Notes: generated by a model not told the origin, from the letters alone. DNA of 64,000 bases from SCSIO-59966 sp046566185 (GCA_046566185.1 JBKHXE010000064.1:1-64000); one strand, 5' to 3'; positions 33,314 to 43,481 are shown, counted from the stretch's first letter. Numbers and translations: made by a program.

Positions 33314-34537
33314 CTACCCCGGCAGGGGCTCCCGCGACACCGGGCAGCTCATGCACCGGGGGCCACCCCGACCCGACCCGAGCTCGGAGCCCGCCAGGCG
33401 AACCACCTCGATGCCGGCGTCCTCGAGCCGCGCGTTGGTCTCGGTGTTGCGCTCGTAGGCGACGACGACCCCCGGGGCGATCGCCAGGGTGTTGTTGCCG
33501 TCGTCCCACTGCTCGCGCTCGGCCGTGACCGGGTCGAGGCCGGTGTCGATGACCCGCATCCGCTCGATGCCCATCGCGGCGGCGGCCGCGTCGAGGAACG
33601 GGCGGGGCCCCTCGACGTGCACGTCGCCGTCGCGTGGCGTCATCGTGTACGCCTGCAGCGTGTGAGCGACGTTGGGGTACATGACGATCGCGCCCACGTC
33701 GACCATGGTGCACACGGTGTCGAGGTGCATCGTCGCGCGCTCCTGGGCGATCGGCACCGCGAGCACGCTGTGCGCCACCCCCGCCTCGAACGACTGCCGC
33801 GCAAGGCGTTCCACGCCGGCCGGTGTCGTCCGCTCGCCGGTGCCGACCGCCAGCACGCCGTCCGACAGCACGAGGACGTCGCCGCCCTCGACGTGCTCGA
33901 AGGCCGGCTCGTAGACCAGCGGCGTCCCGACGAACCGTGGGTGGTGCGCGTAGACCACCTTCGTCAGGGAGGTCTCGCGCCGGCGCGCCGGCATCGCGAG
34001 CGACGTCACCGCGACGTGGCTGCCGACCCACGCCGACGAGTCGCGGGTGAAGAGCAGGTTGGGCAAGGGGTCCACGACGAAGTCGTCCACCTGCGCGAGG
34101 GTGGTGACCAGGCCCGGGTCCGGTACCGGACGGGCGTGCTCGAGCTCGTCGAAGCGGAGCCCCGCCACCAGGACGGCGGCCAGCGCGTCGGACTCGAGGT
34201 CCTCGAGGTAGCCGCGGACCCGGCGAGCGAGCGACACCCCGAGCCGCGGGTCGGCCAGCACGGCGGCGATCGCGTCGGTGCGCGCGGCGGGCACGGTGAG
34301 CACCTCGCGCACGAGGTCGGCGAGGTAGAGCACCTCGACGTCCCGCTCGCGCAGCGCGGCGGCGAACGCGTCGTGCTCCTCCTGCGCCCGGCTGACCCAC
34401 GGGATGCCGTCGAACAGCAGCCGGTCGTTGTTGCGGGGGGTGAGGCGCTGCAGCTCCGCCCCGGGACGGTGCAGGATCACCGAGCGCAGCCGCCCGACCT
34501 CGCTCGTGACACCGTGCGGCCGCTCCTGGGTCGACAT
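33314..34537 (-). CDS. arcA: Arginine deiminase
   Basis: A 407-residue enzyme converting arginine to citrulline and ammonia. LRSVILHRPGAELQRLTP, LLFTRDSSAWVG, VEGGDVLVLSDG, MHLDTVCTMVD and the C-terminal GRGGPRCMSCPVSRE with catalytic Cys395 are complete. No arcB, arcC or arcD gene is nearby, so the full deiminase energy pathway is not encoded here. ATG 34537 follows TACCCT at 8 nt with no Shine-Dalgarno (leaderless), back to back with the glycosyltransferase promoter. Confidence 0.95.
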   Translation of the reverse strand: MSTQERPHGVTSEVGRLRSVILHRPGAELQRLTPRNNDRLLFDGIPWVSRAQEEHDAFAAALRERDVEVLYLADLVREVLTVPAARTDAIAAVLADPRLGVSLARRVRGYLEDLESDALAAVLVAGLRFDELEHARPVPDPGLVTTLAQVDDFVVDPLPNLLFTRDSSAWVGSHVAVTSLAMPARRRETSLTKVVYAHHPRFVGTPLVYEPAFEHVEGGDVLVLSDGVLAVGTGERTTPAGVERLARQSFEAGVAHSVLAVPIAQERATMHLDTVCTMVDVGAIVMYPNVAHTLQAYTMTPRDGDVHVEGPRPFLDAAAAAMGIERMRVIDTGLDPVTAEREQWDDGNNTLAIAPGVVVAYERNTETNARLEDAGIEVVRLAGSELGSGRGGPRCMSCPVSREPLPG

Positions 34538-34545
34538 GGGAGCCG

Positions 34546-34571
34546 AGGGTATCCGCCGCGGTCGTTACCCT
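34546..34571. promoter_or_regulatory. Back-to-back -10 elements of divergent leaderless genes
   Basis: TACCCT on the minus strand (34546-34551, 8 nt before the arcA ATG) and TACCCT on the plus strand (34566-34571, 7 nt before the GT2 GTG). Only 41 bp separate the two start codons, so each -35 region lies within the other gene's promoter or coding region and polymerase must choose one direction at a time. Confidence 0.65.
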
Positions 34572-34578
34572 CGGCGCC

Positions 34579-35313
34579 GTGACCGAGCCGCCTCCCCCGC
34601 CGCGGGCCGTCGCCGTCGTGATTCCGGCCAAGGACGAGGCCGACCGGATCGCCGTGACCGTCGCCTCCGCCGCCGGCATCCCGGGCGTCGACCTCGTCGT
34701 GGTGGTGGACGACGGCAGCCGGGACGCGACCGGCCAGGTCGCCCGCGAGGCCGGCGCCGTCGTCGTCCGGCACCCCCGCAACCGCGGCAAGGCCGCCGCC
34801 ATGGAGACCGGCGCGGCCGCGGTCGAGGTGCGGGAGCAGCACACCGGTGAGGTGCCTCGTGCCCTGCTCTTCGTCGACGCCGACCTCGGCGAGACGGCGG
34901 CGGGCACCGCACCTCTGGTCGCGCCCGTTCTCGCCGGCGAGGCCGACATGACGATCGCGGTGCTGCCGGTGCAGAAGTCCGCGGGCGGCGGCCGTGGCCT
35001 CGTGGTGAACCTCGCCCGTGAGGGCATCGAGCGGCTCACCGGCTGGACGCCGACGCAGCCGCTGTCGGGGATGCGGTGCCTGACGCGGGAGGCGTTCGAG
35101 GCGGCACGGCCGCTCGCTGCGGGGTGGGGCGTCGAGACCGGGCTGACGATCGACCTGCTGCGGTCGGGTCACCGGGTCGTCGAGGTGCCCTGCGACCTGC
35201 ACCACCGCGTCACCGGCACCGACCTGCGGGCGCAGCTGCACCGGGCGACGCAGTACCGGGACGTCGCACGGGCGCTCCTGGTGCGGCGGCTGCGGGCCCT
35301 TCGGCGCCGCTGA
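34579..35313 (+). CDS. Glycosyltransferase family 2
   Basis: A 244-residue GT-A glycosyltransferase. AVVIPAKDEADRI, VVVDDGSRDAT (nucleotide-sugar binding), HPRNRGKAAAMETG, the metal motif FVDADLGE and LSGMRCLTREAFE are in order. No transmembrane helix is apparent. It probably transfers a sugar to a lipid carrier or wall polymer. It converges with a 3-nt gap on a large membrane protein; the two often recur together in actinobacteria, which hints at a shared envelope role. Confidence 0.88.
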   Translation: MTEPPPPPRAVAVVIPAKDEADRIAVTVASAAGIPGVDLVVVVDDGSRDATGQVAREAGAVVVRHPRNRGKAAAMETGAAAVEVREQHTGEVPRALLFVDADLGETAAGTAPLVAPVLAGEADMTIAVLPVQKSAGGGRGLVVNLAREGIERLTGWTPTQPLSGMRCLTREAFEAARPLAAGWGVETGLTIDLLRSGHRVVEVPCDLHHRVTGTDLRAQLHRATQYRDVARALLVRRLRALRRR

Positions 35314-35316
35314 CCG

Positions 35317-37521
35317 CTACGGGCGACGGGCCGGCGCCACCGCGGCGTCGGCCTCGTGGACCGGGGAGTCGATCTCGCCGGCGTCCTCGAGCTCGAGGAC
35401 GCGCACGCTCGCCGCGATGAGCAGCGGGATGGCCAGGGTGGCCCCCACGGCCGGGACGACGGTGCCGGAGTCGTTGACGGCGAAGCCGATCGCCAGCATG
35501 ACGATGAGCGCGGTCAGGCCAGGGCGCAGCGCGGGACAGTACTCGTAGGCGCGCTGCAGGGCGGGGGCGCCCCACGCGACCGGGCGCATCAGCACGAGGG
35601 CGACGAACAGCGCGCCGAACGGCACGAGCACCGACAGCCAGCTGCTGATGAGGATGTCGAGGTTCTGGGCCAGCTTGCGCTCGATGACCGACCACGCCCC
35701 GCCGTCGAGCAGCGTCTGGACGAACCGGCCGAGGTGGGTGCGGTCCGCAGGCGGCCGCAGCCAGTCGAGCACCGAGAGGCCGACGATGACCGCCAGGGTG
35801 CCCGCCGCGACCGCCGCCACGCGCTGCCACGTCATCGTCAGCCCCGCGACGAGCAGCGCGAAGAGCGTGAACGCCGGGACCATCGACGGCGGCCCGCCGA
35901 AGTCGCTGCCGAGTCCGGGTGTGCCGTCGACGACGACGGCGACGACGCCGATCACGGCGATGGCGACGACCGCAGCCCGCTGACGCCCGGTGCGCACGAG
36001 CCGGTCGGCGATCGCCGTCGCAGCGAGCAGGGCGCCGGTCGCGAAGAGCGCGTACTGGACGTTGCCGAGGCCGTAGAACCGCCCGGCGACCGACGGCTGG
36101 AGCCCCATGAGGCTGGAGGTGATCAGCCGCGTCCCGGCGACGACGTCGATCGCGAGCACCAGGGCGGTGACCGCCGCCACGACGCCGAACGGGCCCAGCG
36201 GACGCCGTCCCCACGGGCCGACCTGGGCCAGGGCGCTGACGGCGACCGCGAAGAACGCGACCGCGGCCACCACGGCGAGGAAGTCGTTGCCGGCCCGCCA
36301 CCACGGCACGAGGTTCGCCAGGAACGTCGACACCGGGACGGCCGCGAACAGCACCGAGACGCGGCGCAGCCACGCGAGCACCGTCTGGCGTCCCTCCGGG
36401 CCACCCCAGCGGTTGCGCAGCGCCAGGGCCGCGGCCCCGTACAGGGCGATCTGCGCGGCGACCAGCAGGTTGAAGAACCACGGCACCAGTGGCTCGACCG
36501 CCTCCGACGCCGTCGTGATGTCGAGCAGCCGCTCGAGTCGTTCCTCGGCGGCCGTGGGCGCCTCCGCCATCGGCACGAGAGGGGAGCCGACCAGCTCGCC
36601 GGGCCGCTCGACGTCCAGCAGGGTGAGGAGGGTCGGGGCGAGGTCGGTCGCCTGCACGATGCCCGGCTGACGTGTCGACCGGCTGGTCAGCAGCGTCTCG
36701 GCGTACGGCGCACCGGACGCCGCCGGGCCCACCGCCGCGACGAGCTGCAGCCGGTCGGAGAGGCCGGAGTCCGACAGGCTCGCCACGACGACCGTCGCGC
36801 CCTCGGGCAGCTCGTCGAGGACGGCGCCGACGCGCGCGTCCAGCACCTCTGCCTGGGCGGCACGGTCGGGGCCGTACGCCTTGGGATCGGTGGCCGGCAG
36901 GTCGTCCGGGTCGCGCAGCGCCCCGACGTCCACGAGCAGCAGGTCGGTGTCGACCACCTGCCGGACGTCGGCGGCGAGCGCCGCCGGGTCGTCCGCGCCG
37001 GGCCGGTACTCGCCCACCAGCCGTCCGTCGCCGTCGGCCAGCGCGATGGCGGCGCCGGAGCCGACAGCCGCCGCCGCGGTGCCGGTGGCGTCGAGCAGGT
37101 CGCCGAGCAGTCCCGGCTCGGCGTCGAAGCTCAGCCGGTCGGCCTCGGTGCGGTAGACGTCCCAGCGGGGGACGCGGCCGTCCACGGGCTCCTCGGCCGT
37201 GCGGCACGAGGGACCCCCGACCACCGGCGGCTCGTCGCCGGCGCGGCGTCCGGCCGACACGGCCAGCCACCCGTCGACCGGGCACGACCGCGACCGCACG
37301 CTGCGGGCCGCCAGCACGCCCGAGGCACCCTCCTGCACGAGCCCCCACAGCGCGGGGGTGCCGTCGGCCGACACGTCGCTCCACTGCAGGCCCGGCGCAC
37401 CCACCAGGACGACGGGGCCGGGGACGGCGTCCGGGCCGGTGGCGCGGGCGGCACCGGCGGGCACCAGGGCGACGAGCAGCGCCAGCAGGACGACGGGCAG
37501 CGTCAGGAGGCGGGCCGGCAC
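35317..37521 (-). CDS. Large integral membrane protein with alkaline-phosphatase-like extracellular domain
   Basis: A 734-residue protein. A signal peptide (LLTLPVVLLALLVALVPAG) precedes an extracytoplasmic domain to about 330 (VVLVGAPGLQWSDVS, LLLVDVGALRD, VQATDLAPTLLTLLDVERPGEL) that resembles the alkaline-phosphatase superfamily. Residues 345-710 contain about ten membrane helices. I cannot see a full metal-binding set, so catalysis is uncertain. GTG 37521 lies 7 nt behind TAGCCT (37529-37534): leaderless. It may act with the GT2 enzyme in cell-wall polymer assembly (inference). Confidence 0.75.
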   Translation of the reverse strand: MPARLLTLPVVLLALLVALVPAGAARATGPDAVPGPVVLVGAPGLQWSDVSADGTPALWGLVQEGASGVLAARSVRSRSCPVDGWLAVSAGRRAGDEPPVVGGPSCRTAEEPVDGRVPRWDVYRTEADRLSFDAEPGLLGDLLDATGTAAAAVGSGAAIALADGDGRLVGEYRPGADDPAALAADVRQVVDTDLLLVDVGALRDPDDLPATDPKAYGPDRAAQAEVLDARVGAVLDELPEGATVVVASLSDSGLSDRLQLVAAVGPAASGAPYAETLLTSRSTRQPGIVQATDLAPTLLTLLDVERPGELVGSPLVPMAEAPTAAEERLERLLDITTASEAVEPLVPWFFNLLVAAQIALYGAAALALRNRWGGPEGRQTVLAWLRRVSVLFAAVPVSTFLANLVPWWRAGNDFLAVVAAVAFFAVAVSALAQVGPWGRRPLGPFGVVAAVTALVLAIDVVAGTRLITSSLMGLQPSVAGRFYGLGNVQYALFATGALLAATAIADRLVRTGRQRAAVVAIAVIGVVAVVVDGTPGLGSDFGGPPSMVPAFTLFALLVAGLTMTWQRVAAVAAGTLAVIVGLSVLDWLRPPADRTHLGRFVQTLLDGGAWSVIERKLAQNLDILISSWLSVLVPFGALFVALVLMRPVAWGAPALQRAYEYCPALRPGLTALIVMLAIGFAVNDSGTVVPAVGATLAIPLLIAASVRVLELEDAGEIDSPVHEADAAVAPARRP

Positions 37522-37563
37522 GCCGTCAAGGCTACGGGGCAGGCCCTGGGGGCGGCCCGGCGC

Positions 37564-37591
37564 GCAAGATCACCCGGAAGTGCAAGATCAC
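37564..37591. repeat. GTGATCTTGC element, copies 3 and 4 (direct repeat)
   Basis: GCAAGATCAC at 37564-37573 and again at 37582-37591 (18-bp period), with GGAAGT between. Same core as 4812-4830 and 4938-4951. It lies in the gap between the GDT1 stop and the start of the large membrane protein, followed by a G-run. Confidence 0.7.
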
Positions 37592-37603
37592 GGGGGGAGA
37601 GAG

Positions 37604-38224
37604 TCAGAGCGGGGGGTCGACGCCGACCGCCTGCAGCGCGGTGACGACGGCGAGGACGGCGCAGACCGTCGCGCCGGTGCGGCGGACCGTCGAGAGGCGC
37701 AGCCGGGTCAGCAGCACCCGGCCGAACAGCGCGGCGGCGCCGGAGACCACGAGCAGCGCAGCCCAGGCGCCGGCGAACACCGACACCGGGTCGCCGGTGC
37801 GCGCCGCGAGCCCGGCGGTGAAGACCTGTGACAGGTCGCCCCACTCGGCGAGGAACAGCACGAGGAAGCTCGTGGTCACCGCCCGCAGGCCGGTCGCCCC
37901 CTCGGTGACCTTGGCGCCGAACTCCGCCTCCGCCTCGGCCTCCTCGTCGTCGGCGTGCGCGGCCGACCGCCACAGCAGCACCGCACCGACCGCGAACAGC
38001 AGCGCGACGACGAGGCTCACCGGGGTGCGGGGCAGGCTCTGGCCGACCAGCCCGCCGAGGGTGACGGCGATGGCCGTCTGGACGGCGAAGGCGAGCCCGA
38101 CGCCGAGCCAGACCAGCGCGGGCCGGAACCTGGTCGCCAGGACGAGCGTCGCCACGAAGGTCTTGTCCGGCAGCTCGACCGGCACGACGACGGCGAGCGC
38201 GGTCAGCGCGACGGCGAGGTCCAT
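37604..38224 (-). CDS. TMEM165/GDT1 (UPF0016) family cation transporter
   Basis: A 206-residue protein with six transmembrane helices in two repeats. Each repeat carries the cation motif: ELPDKT at 17-22 and EWGDLSQ at 127-133. The helices are joined by an acidic cytoplasmic loop (HADDEEAEAEAE, about 90-101). Family members export Mn2+ or exchange Ca2+/Mn2+ for protons. Here it is the third gene of a larB-larC operon (22-nt overlap with larC), so a role in metal balance around the nickel-pincer cofactor is conceivable. No yybP-ykoY-like riboswitch is seen upstream. Confidence 0.9.
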   Translation of the reverse strand: MDLAVALTALAVVVPVELPDKTFVATLVLATRFRPALVWLGVGLAFAVQTAIAVTLGGLVGQSLPRTPVSLVVALLFAVGAVLLWRSAAHADDEEAEAEAEFGAKVTEGATGLRAVTTSFLVLFLAEWGDLSQVFTAGLAARTGDPVSVFAGAWAALLVVSGAAALFGRVLLTRLRLSTVRRTGATVCAVLAVVTALQAVGVDPPL

Positions 38225-39377
38225 GGCGCGGCGAGGCTAGCGGCCCGCGCCAGCACCTCCTTGGCCGGCCGCCCGAGGGCGGCGGCGGCCCGAGCGACGT
38301 CCTCGAACTCCGGCTGCGCGTTGACCACCTCGCCGTCGAGGCGGGCGAGCTTGACCGACACGCGCTGCCCGTCGACGTCCACGGTGACGGCCTCGCGGTC
38401 GAGCGCCACCTTGCCGACGGAGGTCTCCCGCAGCCCGATCGCACTGGTCTGGGTGAACACGACGCGCCGCAGGGAGGCGACCGCCGCGGCCGGCGCGAGC
38501 ACGTGCAGCGTGTGCGCCGGGCGGCCCTTCTTCATGAGGACGGGCGTCAGCCAGGCGTCCGAGGCGCCCGCGTCGAGCAGGCGCGTGAGCACGCCCGGCC
38601 ACAGCCGCGGGTCGAGGTCGTCGACGTTGGTCTCCAGCACGACGGCCTCGCCGCCGGACGGCTCCGACAGCGGCTCGCCGAGCAGCAGCCGGACGACGTT
38701 GGGCCGGCCGGGCAGGTCGCGGCCGCCCGAGCCCGAGCCCACCCGCTGGACCCGCATCGGCGGCTGGTGGCCCCACGCGGTGACGTGCGCCGCGAGCAGC
38801 GCGGCGCCCGTCGGCGTGGCGAGCTCGACGTCGTCCGGCCCGCCGTACGTGGGCGCGCCGGCCAGCAGCGCGACGACCGCGGGGGCCGGCACCGGCAGCC
38901 GCCCGTGCGCCGTCCGCACCGTGCCACCGCCGAGGGCGACCGGCGAGCAGTGCAGCGCCGCGAGCCCGAGGTGCACGAACCCCGCGCAGGCCCCGACGAC
39001 GTCGGCGATGGCGTCCAGCGCACCGACCTCGTGGAAGTGCACCTCGTCCGGGGAGGTGCCGTGCACCGCTCCCTCCGCCTCGGCGAGCCGGGCGAAGACC
39101 GCGAGCGCGCGCTCGCGGACGGCCGTGTCCAGCGACGAGCCCTGCAGCACCGCCCGGACGTCGGCCCAGGTCCGGTGCGTGGTCGACTCGGTGCCCTCCA
39201 CGTGCACGCGCGTGGCGCGCACGCCGGCCCGCCGCACGTCCTCGGCGCGCAGCATCACCGGCTCGGGCGCCACCGCGTCGACCGCCGACCGCAGCACCGG
39301 CAGCGGCACGCCCGCGTCGACGAGCGCGCCGAGCAGCATGTCGCCGGCGACGCCGCTCCCGCAGTCGAGCCAGCCGA

Positions 39378-39381
<4 letters not shown>
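38203..39381 (-). CDS. larC: LarC, nickel insertion into the pincer cofactor
   Basis: A 392-residue protein. GWLDCGSGVAGDMLLGALVDAG at the start, HFHEVGALDAIADVVG near 120, ELATPTGAALLA, ETNVDDLDPRLWPGVLTRLLDAGASDAWLTPVLMKKGRPAH and PEFEDV follow in family order. LarC uses CTP to insert nickel into the nicotinic-acid-derived pincer nucleotide used by LarA-type racemases. In some lactobacilli larC needs a programmed frameshift; here it is a single uninterrupted frame. GTG 39381 overlaps the larB stop (GTGA). Confidence 0.92.
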
Positions 39382-40079
<698 letters not shown>

Positions 40080-40086
40080 GTCCGCG

Positions 40087-40114
40087 AGGGTAGACGCGCA
40101 CCGGTCACTACGCT
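40087..40114. promoter_or_regulatory. Back-to-back -10 elements of larB and pheA
   Basis: TACCCT (minus, 40087-40092) 7 nt before the larB GTG and TACGCT (plus, 40109-40114) 7 nt before the pheA ATG. 42 bp separate the start codons and neither gene has a Shine-Dalgarno sequence. Confidence 0.6.
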
Positions 40115-40121
40115 GACGCCC

Positions 40122-41069
40122 ATGCCCGGCGTCCCCCCTGCGCGCTACGCCTACCTCGGCCCCGAGGGCACCTTCACCGAGGCCGCCCTGCGGCAGGTGC
40201 CCGCCGCCGACCGCGGCGAGCTCGTGGCCTGCGGCAGCGTGGACGCCGCGCTCGACCTGGTGCGCGGCGCGCAGGTGGACGCCGCGATGGTGCCGATCGA
40301 GAACTCGGTCGAGGGCGGGGTGAGCGCGACGCTCGACGCGCTGTCCACCGGCGAGCCGCTGATGGTCGTGCGCGAGGTGGTCGTGCCGGTCACCTTCGTG
40401 CTGGCGGCGCGCCCGGGCACCCGGCTGGACGACGTCCGGACCGTCTCCACCCACCCGCACGGCCACGCCCAGTGCCGGCGCTGGCTGTCGACCACCCTGC
40501 CGGACGCCCGGTACCTGCCGGCCCTGTCGACCGCCGCCGCCGCCGCCGGCCTGGCGGCCGGGGCGTCGCCGGCGCCGTACGACGCGGCCCTCTGCGCGCC
40601 GATCGCGGCGCAGCGCTACCGGCTCGAGGTGCTCGCCGACCACGTCGAGGACAACGCCGGCGCGGTCACCCGGTTCGTGCTCGTCGGCCGGCCCGCCCCG
40701 CCGCCGTCCGCCACCGGCGCGGACAAGACCACCCTGCTCGTTCACCTCCCCGACGACCACGCGGGCGCCCTGCTGGAGCTGCTCGAGCAGTTCGCCACGC
40801 GCGGCGTCAACCTCACGCGCATCGAGTCCCGCCCGCGGGGCGACGCGCTCGGCCAGTACGCCTTCTCCATCGACTGCGAGGGCCACGTGGACGACGAGCG
40901 GGTCGCCGAGGCGCTGATGGGCCTGCACCGCGTGACGCCGCTCGTGCGGTTCCTCGGCTCCTACCCGCGGGCGGACGGCCGGCCGACGCAGGTGCTGCCG
41001 GCCACCACCGACACGTCGTTCACTCAGGCTCGCTCGTGGCTCGAGCGGCTGCGGGAGGGGAAGCTGTAG
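40122..41069 (+). CDS. pheA: Prephenate dehydratase
   Basis: A 315-residue enzyme that converts prephenate to phenylpyruvate in phenylalanine synthesis. AYLGPEGTFTEAAL at 10-23, VPIENSVEGGVSATLDAL, the STHPHGHAQCRRWL segment, TRFVLVGR and a C-terminal ACT domain (TTLLVHLPDDHAGALLELLEQF ... NLTRIESRP) for phenylalanine feedback. No chorismate mutase domain is fused. Leaderless start behind TACGCT. The last 50 nt overlap the convergent YihY gene. Confidence 0.95.
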   Translation: MPGVPPARYAYLGPEGTFTEAALRQVPAADRGELVACGSVDAALDLVRGAQVDAAMVPIENSVEGGVSATLDALSTGEPLMVVREVVVPVTFVLAARPGTRLDDVRTVSTHPHGHAQCRRWLSTTLPDARYLPALSTAAAAAGLAAGASPAPYDAALCAPIAAQRYRLEVLADHVEDNAGAVTRFVLVGRPAPPPSATGADKTTLLVHLPDDHAGALLELLEQFATRGVNLTRIESRPRGDALGQYAFSIDCEGHVDDERVAEALMGLHRVTPLVRFLGSYPRADGRPTQVLPATTDTSFTQARSWLERLREGKL

Positions 41070-42123
41070 CACCGGCGTCGAGCGCGTCGGGCACCCCGTC
41101 GGAGTCGGAGTCCGGCAGCAGGGGGTCGTCGAGCCCGGCCCGCACCGCCTCCAGCTGGGCGGCGAGCGCGACCCCGCCGAGCAGCGCCACCCCGGTGACG
41201 TAGGCCCACAGCAGCAGCGCCATCACCGCGGTCAGGGCGCCGTAGGTCTCGCCGAACGAGCCGGAGGTCGCGACGTACAGGGCCAGCAGCCCCGACGCCC
41301 CGAGCCAGCCGAGCACGGTGGCACCCGACCCGACGACGAGCCACGTCATGCCGGGCTGCCGCCGCCGGGGGCTGTACCGGAACAGGGTCGTGACCGACAC
41401 CAGCAGGAGCAGCAGGCCGAGCGGCCACCGGCCGACCCGCCACGCGGTGAGCCACGCGCCGTCCGGGGCGTAGACGTCCTCGACGGCGTCCGCCAGCGGG
41501 TTGCCGGCCACGATGGCGAGCAGGCCGAGGGCGAGCGGCGTGCCGGCGGTGAGCGCCAGCGCCAGTGCCCGCCCGTACTTCGCGAGCGCCGGCCGGTCGC
41601 GGCCGGTGCCGTAGATGCGGTTGGCGCCGCGCTCGAGCTGCGCGAAGGCCGAGGTCGTGGAGGCGACCGCGACCAGCAGGCCGAGGACGACGGCGAGCTC
41701 GCTGACGTCCTCCTGCGTCTGTCCCGGCGACTCCGGCTCCTCCTCGCCGGCGGCCTCGGCACGCTCCTCGCGCGCGTCCTCGTCGCCGGCCGCCGCCGCG
41801 CGCTCCACGGTCTGCTCGACGAGGGCGTCGCTGCTGCCCGGGCTGAGGGCGACGGCGGTGCGGGCCACGACGGTCGCGACACGGTCCGCCCCCGCGACCC
41901 CGGCCAGGCCGGCGAGCGCGATGACCAGCGGCACCGTCGCCAGCGCGAGCTGCAGCCCGAAGCCACGGGCGTGGCTGAAGCCGTCGCCGTAGCGGAAGCG
42001 GGTGAACGACTCGCGGACCAGCGACCAGCCGCCGTGGCGGCGCAGCGCGACGCGGGCGTCGGTGAAGGTCAGCTCCTCGCCGGGCATGCACTCCGTCTCG
42101 GGGACGGGTCGCACCGAGCTCAC
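41020..42123 (-). CDS. YihY/BrkB-family membrane protein with acidic Ca-motif-like tail
   Basis: A 367-residue protein with about six transmembrane helices. FRYGDGFSHARGFGLQLALATVPLVIAL, FAQLERGANRIYG and GETYGALTAVMALLLWAYVTGVALLGGVALAAQLE are family marks. An acidic extracytoplasmic insert lies at about 115-140. The C-terminus contains DSDSDGVPDALDAG, like a calcium-binding thrombospondin type-3/EF-like loop, which is unusual for YihY. GTG 42123 follows the stop of the PAP2 gene by 7 nt; ATG 42087 is an alternative. It is last in the lipid operon. Confidence 0.85.
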   Translation of the reverse strand: MSSVRPVPETECMPGEELTFTDARVALRRHGGWSLVRESFTRFRYGDGFSHARGFGLQLALATVPLVIALAGLAGVAGADRVATVVARTAVALSPGSSDALVEQTVERAAAAGDEDAREERAEAAGEEEPESPGQTQEDVSELAVVLGLLVAVASTTSAFAQLERGANRIYGTGRDRPALAKYGRALALALTAGTPLALGLLAIVAGNPLADAVEDVYAPDGAWLTAWRVGRWPLGLLLLLVSVTTLFRYSPRRRQPGMTWLVVGSGATVLGWLGASGLLALYVATSGSFGETYGALTAVMALLLWAYVTGVALLGGVALAAQLEAVRAGLDDPLLPDSDSDGVPDALDAGATASPPAAARATSEPE

Positions 42124-42130
42124 GGCCGGC

Positions 42131-42895
42131 TCACGGGTGCTGCTCGGCGGGCGGCGGCACGCCGAGCGACTCGACGTCCTCAGCGGCCCTCGCCGCGACC
42201 TCCTCGGGGTGCTCGCGCAGGTCCTCGACCCGCTCCGCGAACGCGTGCCGCACGATCAGCACGGCCGCGACGCCGTTGAGCGCCCCGAACAGCACGTCGC
42301 CCGGGTAGTGCATGCCCCGGTACATCCGCGAGAACCCGACGCCGAGGGGGACGACGAGCATCAGCGCCACGAGCGTGACCCGCAGCCAGCGGCGCTGCAC
42401 GCGGTGGGCCACCAGGAGGGCCAGGCCGAGCCACAGCGCCGTCGCGGCGCCGGTGTGCCCGGACGGGAAGCTGGACGTCGGCGGGGCCGGGTCGAGCTTC
42501 TCGACCTCCGGACGCTCCCGGCTGACCACCAGCGTCGTCAGCAGGAAGATGCTGCTCTGCAGCGCGACGCCGCCCCACAGCAGCAGCGCGGGCACCCAGC
42601 GCTTCCACACCCACCGCAGCACCAGGCCGACGACGGCCGCGGCGACCACGATGACCTCGGTGTCGGCGCTGGTCGACCACCAGTGCGTCACGTCGTCGCC
42701 GAGCGGCGTCCGCGACGACTCGAAGCCCTGGACGACCTCCTCGCCGACGTCCGCGAGGCCGGCTGCCGGGCCGCCGAGCAGGAACCCCACGCCGATCAGC
42801 ACGGCGTACCAGAGGACGGCGGGCAGGCCCACGAGCAGGGCCGCCCGCCTCCACAGGGGCGACGTCGCGGTGACGTCGCGCCCCTCAGCGGCCAC
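42131..42895 (-). CDS. PAP2-family membrane phosphatase (second copy)
   Basis: A 254-residue integral membrane phosphatase. The PAP2 signature appears as SRERPEVEKLDP, SSFPSGHTGAATA and RMYRGMHYPGDVLFG, with catalytic His residues in the second and third motifs. About six helices. The first motif has Arg-Glu-Arg-Pro instead of the commoner K-x6-RP arrangement. It overlaps the upstream PAP2 gene by 11 nt. It probably dephosphorylates phosphatidate or polyprenyl pyrophosphate. Confidence 0.9.
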   Translation of the reverse strand: MAAEGRDVTATSPLWRRAALLVGLPAVLWYAVLIGVGFLLGGPAAGLADVGEEVVQGFESSRTPLGDDVTHWWSTSADTEVIVVAAAVVGLVLRWVWKRWVPALLLWGGVALQSSIFLLTTLVVSRERPEVEKLDPAPPTSSFPSGHTGAATALWLGLALLVAHRVQRRWLRVTLVALMLVVPLGVGFSRMYRGMHYPGDVLFGALNGVAAVLIVRHAFAERVEDLREHPEEVAARAAEDVESLGVPPPAEQHP

Positions 42896-43481
42896 GCCGC
42901 ACCCCCGCCGGGGCCGGCTCGGCGACGACGACCCGGCGGGCGAGCAGCGCCAGGCCCACCCCGGCGGCCACCCCGACGGTGACGTCGGAGAGGTAGTGGA
43001 CGCCGAGCACCAGCCGGTCGAGCGCGGTGACCCCGACCACGACCGCGCCGACGGCGACGGCAGAGCGGGTGAGGCCGCGGCGCCGCAGCCACGGCCAGGC
43101 CAGGACGAGCAGCAGGCTCACGCCGAGGGCCGAGTTGAGGGCGTGTCCGCTGGGCATCGAGAACCCCACCTCCGACGCGACCGGGTTCCCCCACACCGGG
43201 CGGGGACGGGCGATGAGCACCTTGAGCCCGATCCCGAGCAGGCTGCCCAGGGCCATGGTGGCCCCGACGACCGCCGCGGCGCGACGTCGTCCGGCCCGCC
43301 ACGCCAGCAGGCAGCCGGCGGCGACCAGCGTGCGGAAGGTCCACGGGTGGAAGGCGACCGCGACGACCTCACCGACGTCGACCAGTGCCTCGGACGTCTG
43401 CACGTGCTCGTTGAACCACCGCCCGACGGCCCGGTCGGGCGCGAACGAGGTGACCGACTCGGTGCCCTCCGGGACGCTCAC
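42885..43481 (-). CDS. PAP2-family membrane phosphatase (first copy)
   Basis: A 198-residue membrane protein with motifs KVLIARPRPVWG, FSMPSGHALNSALG and RLVLGVHYLSDVTVG, a complete PAP2 active site. The two PAP2 genes of this operon are clearly divergent in sequence. GTG 43481 overlaps the kinase stop (GTGA), so the product is made with the lipid kinase. Substrate unproven (phosphatidate, diacylglycerol pyrophosphate or undecaprenyl pyrophosphate). Confidence 0.9.
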   Translation of the reverse strand: MSVPEGTESVTSFAPDRAVGRWFNEHVQTSEALVDVGEVVAVAFHPWTFRTLVAAGCLLAWRAGRRRAAAVVGATMALGSLLGIGLKVLIARPRPVWGNPVASEVGFSMPSGHALNSALGVSLLLVLAWPWLRRRGLTRSAVAVGAVVVGVTALDRLVLGVHYLSDVTVGVAAGVGLALLARRVVVAEPAPAGVRRGR

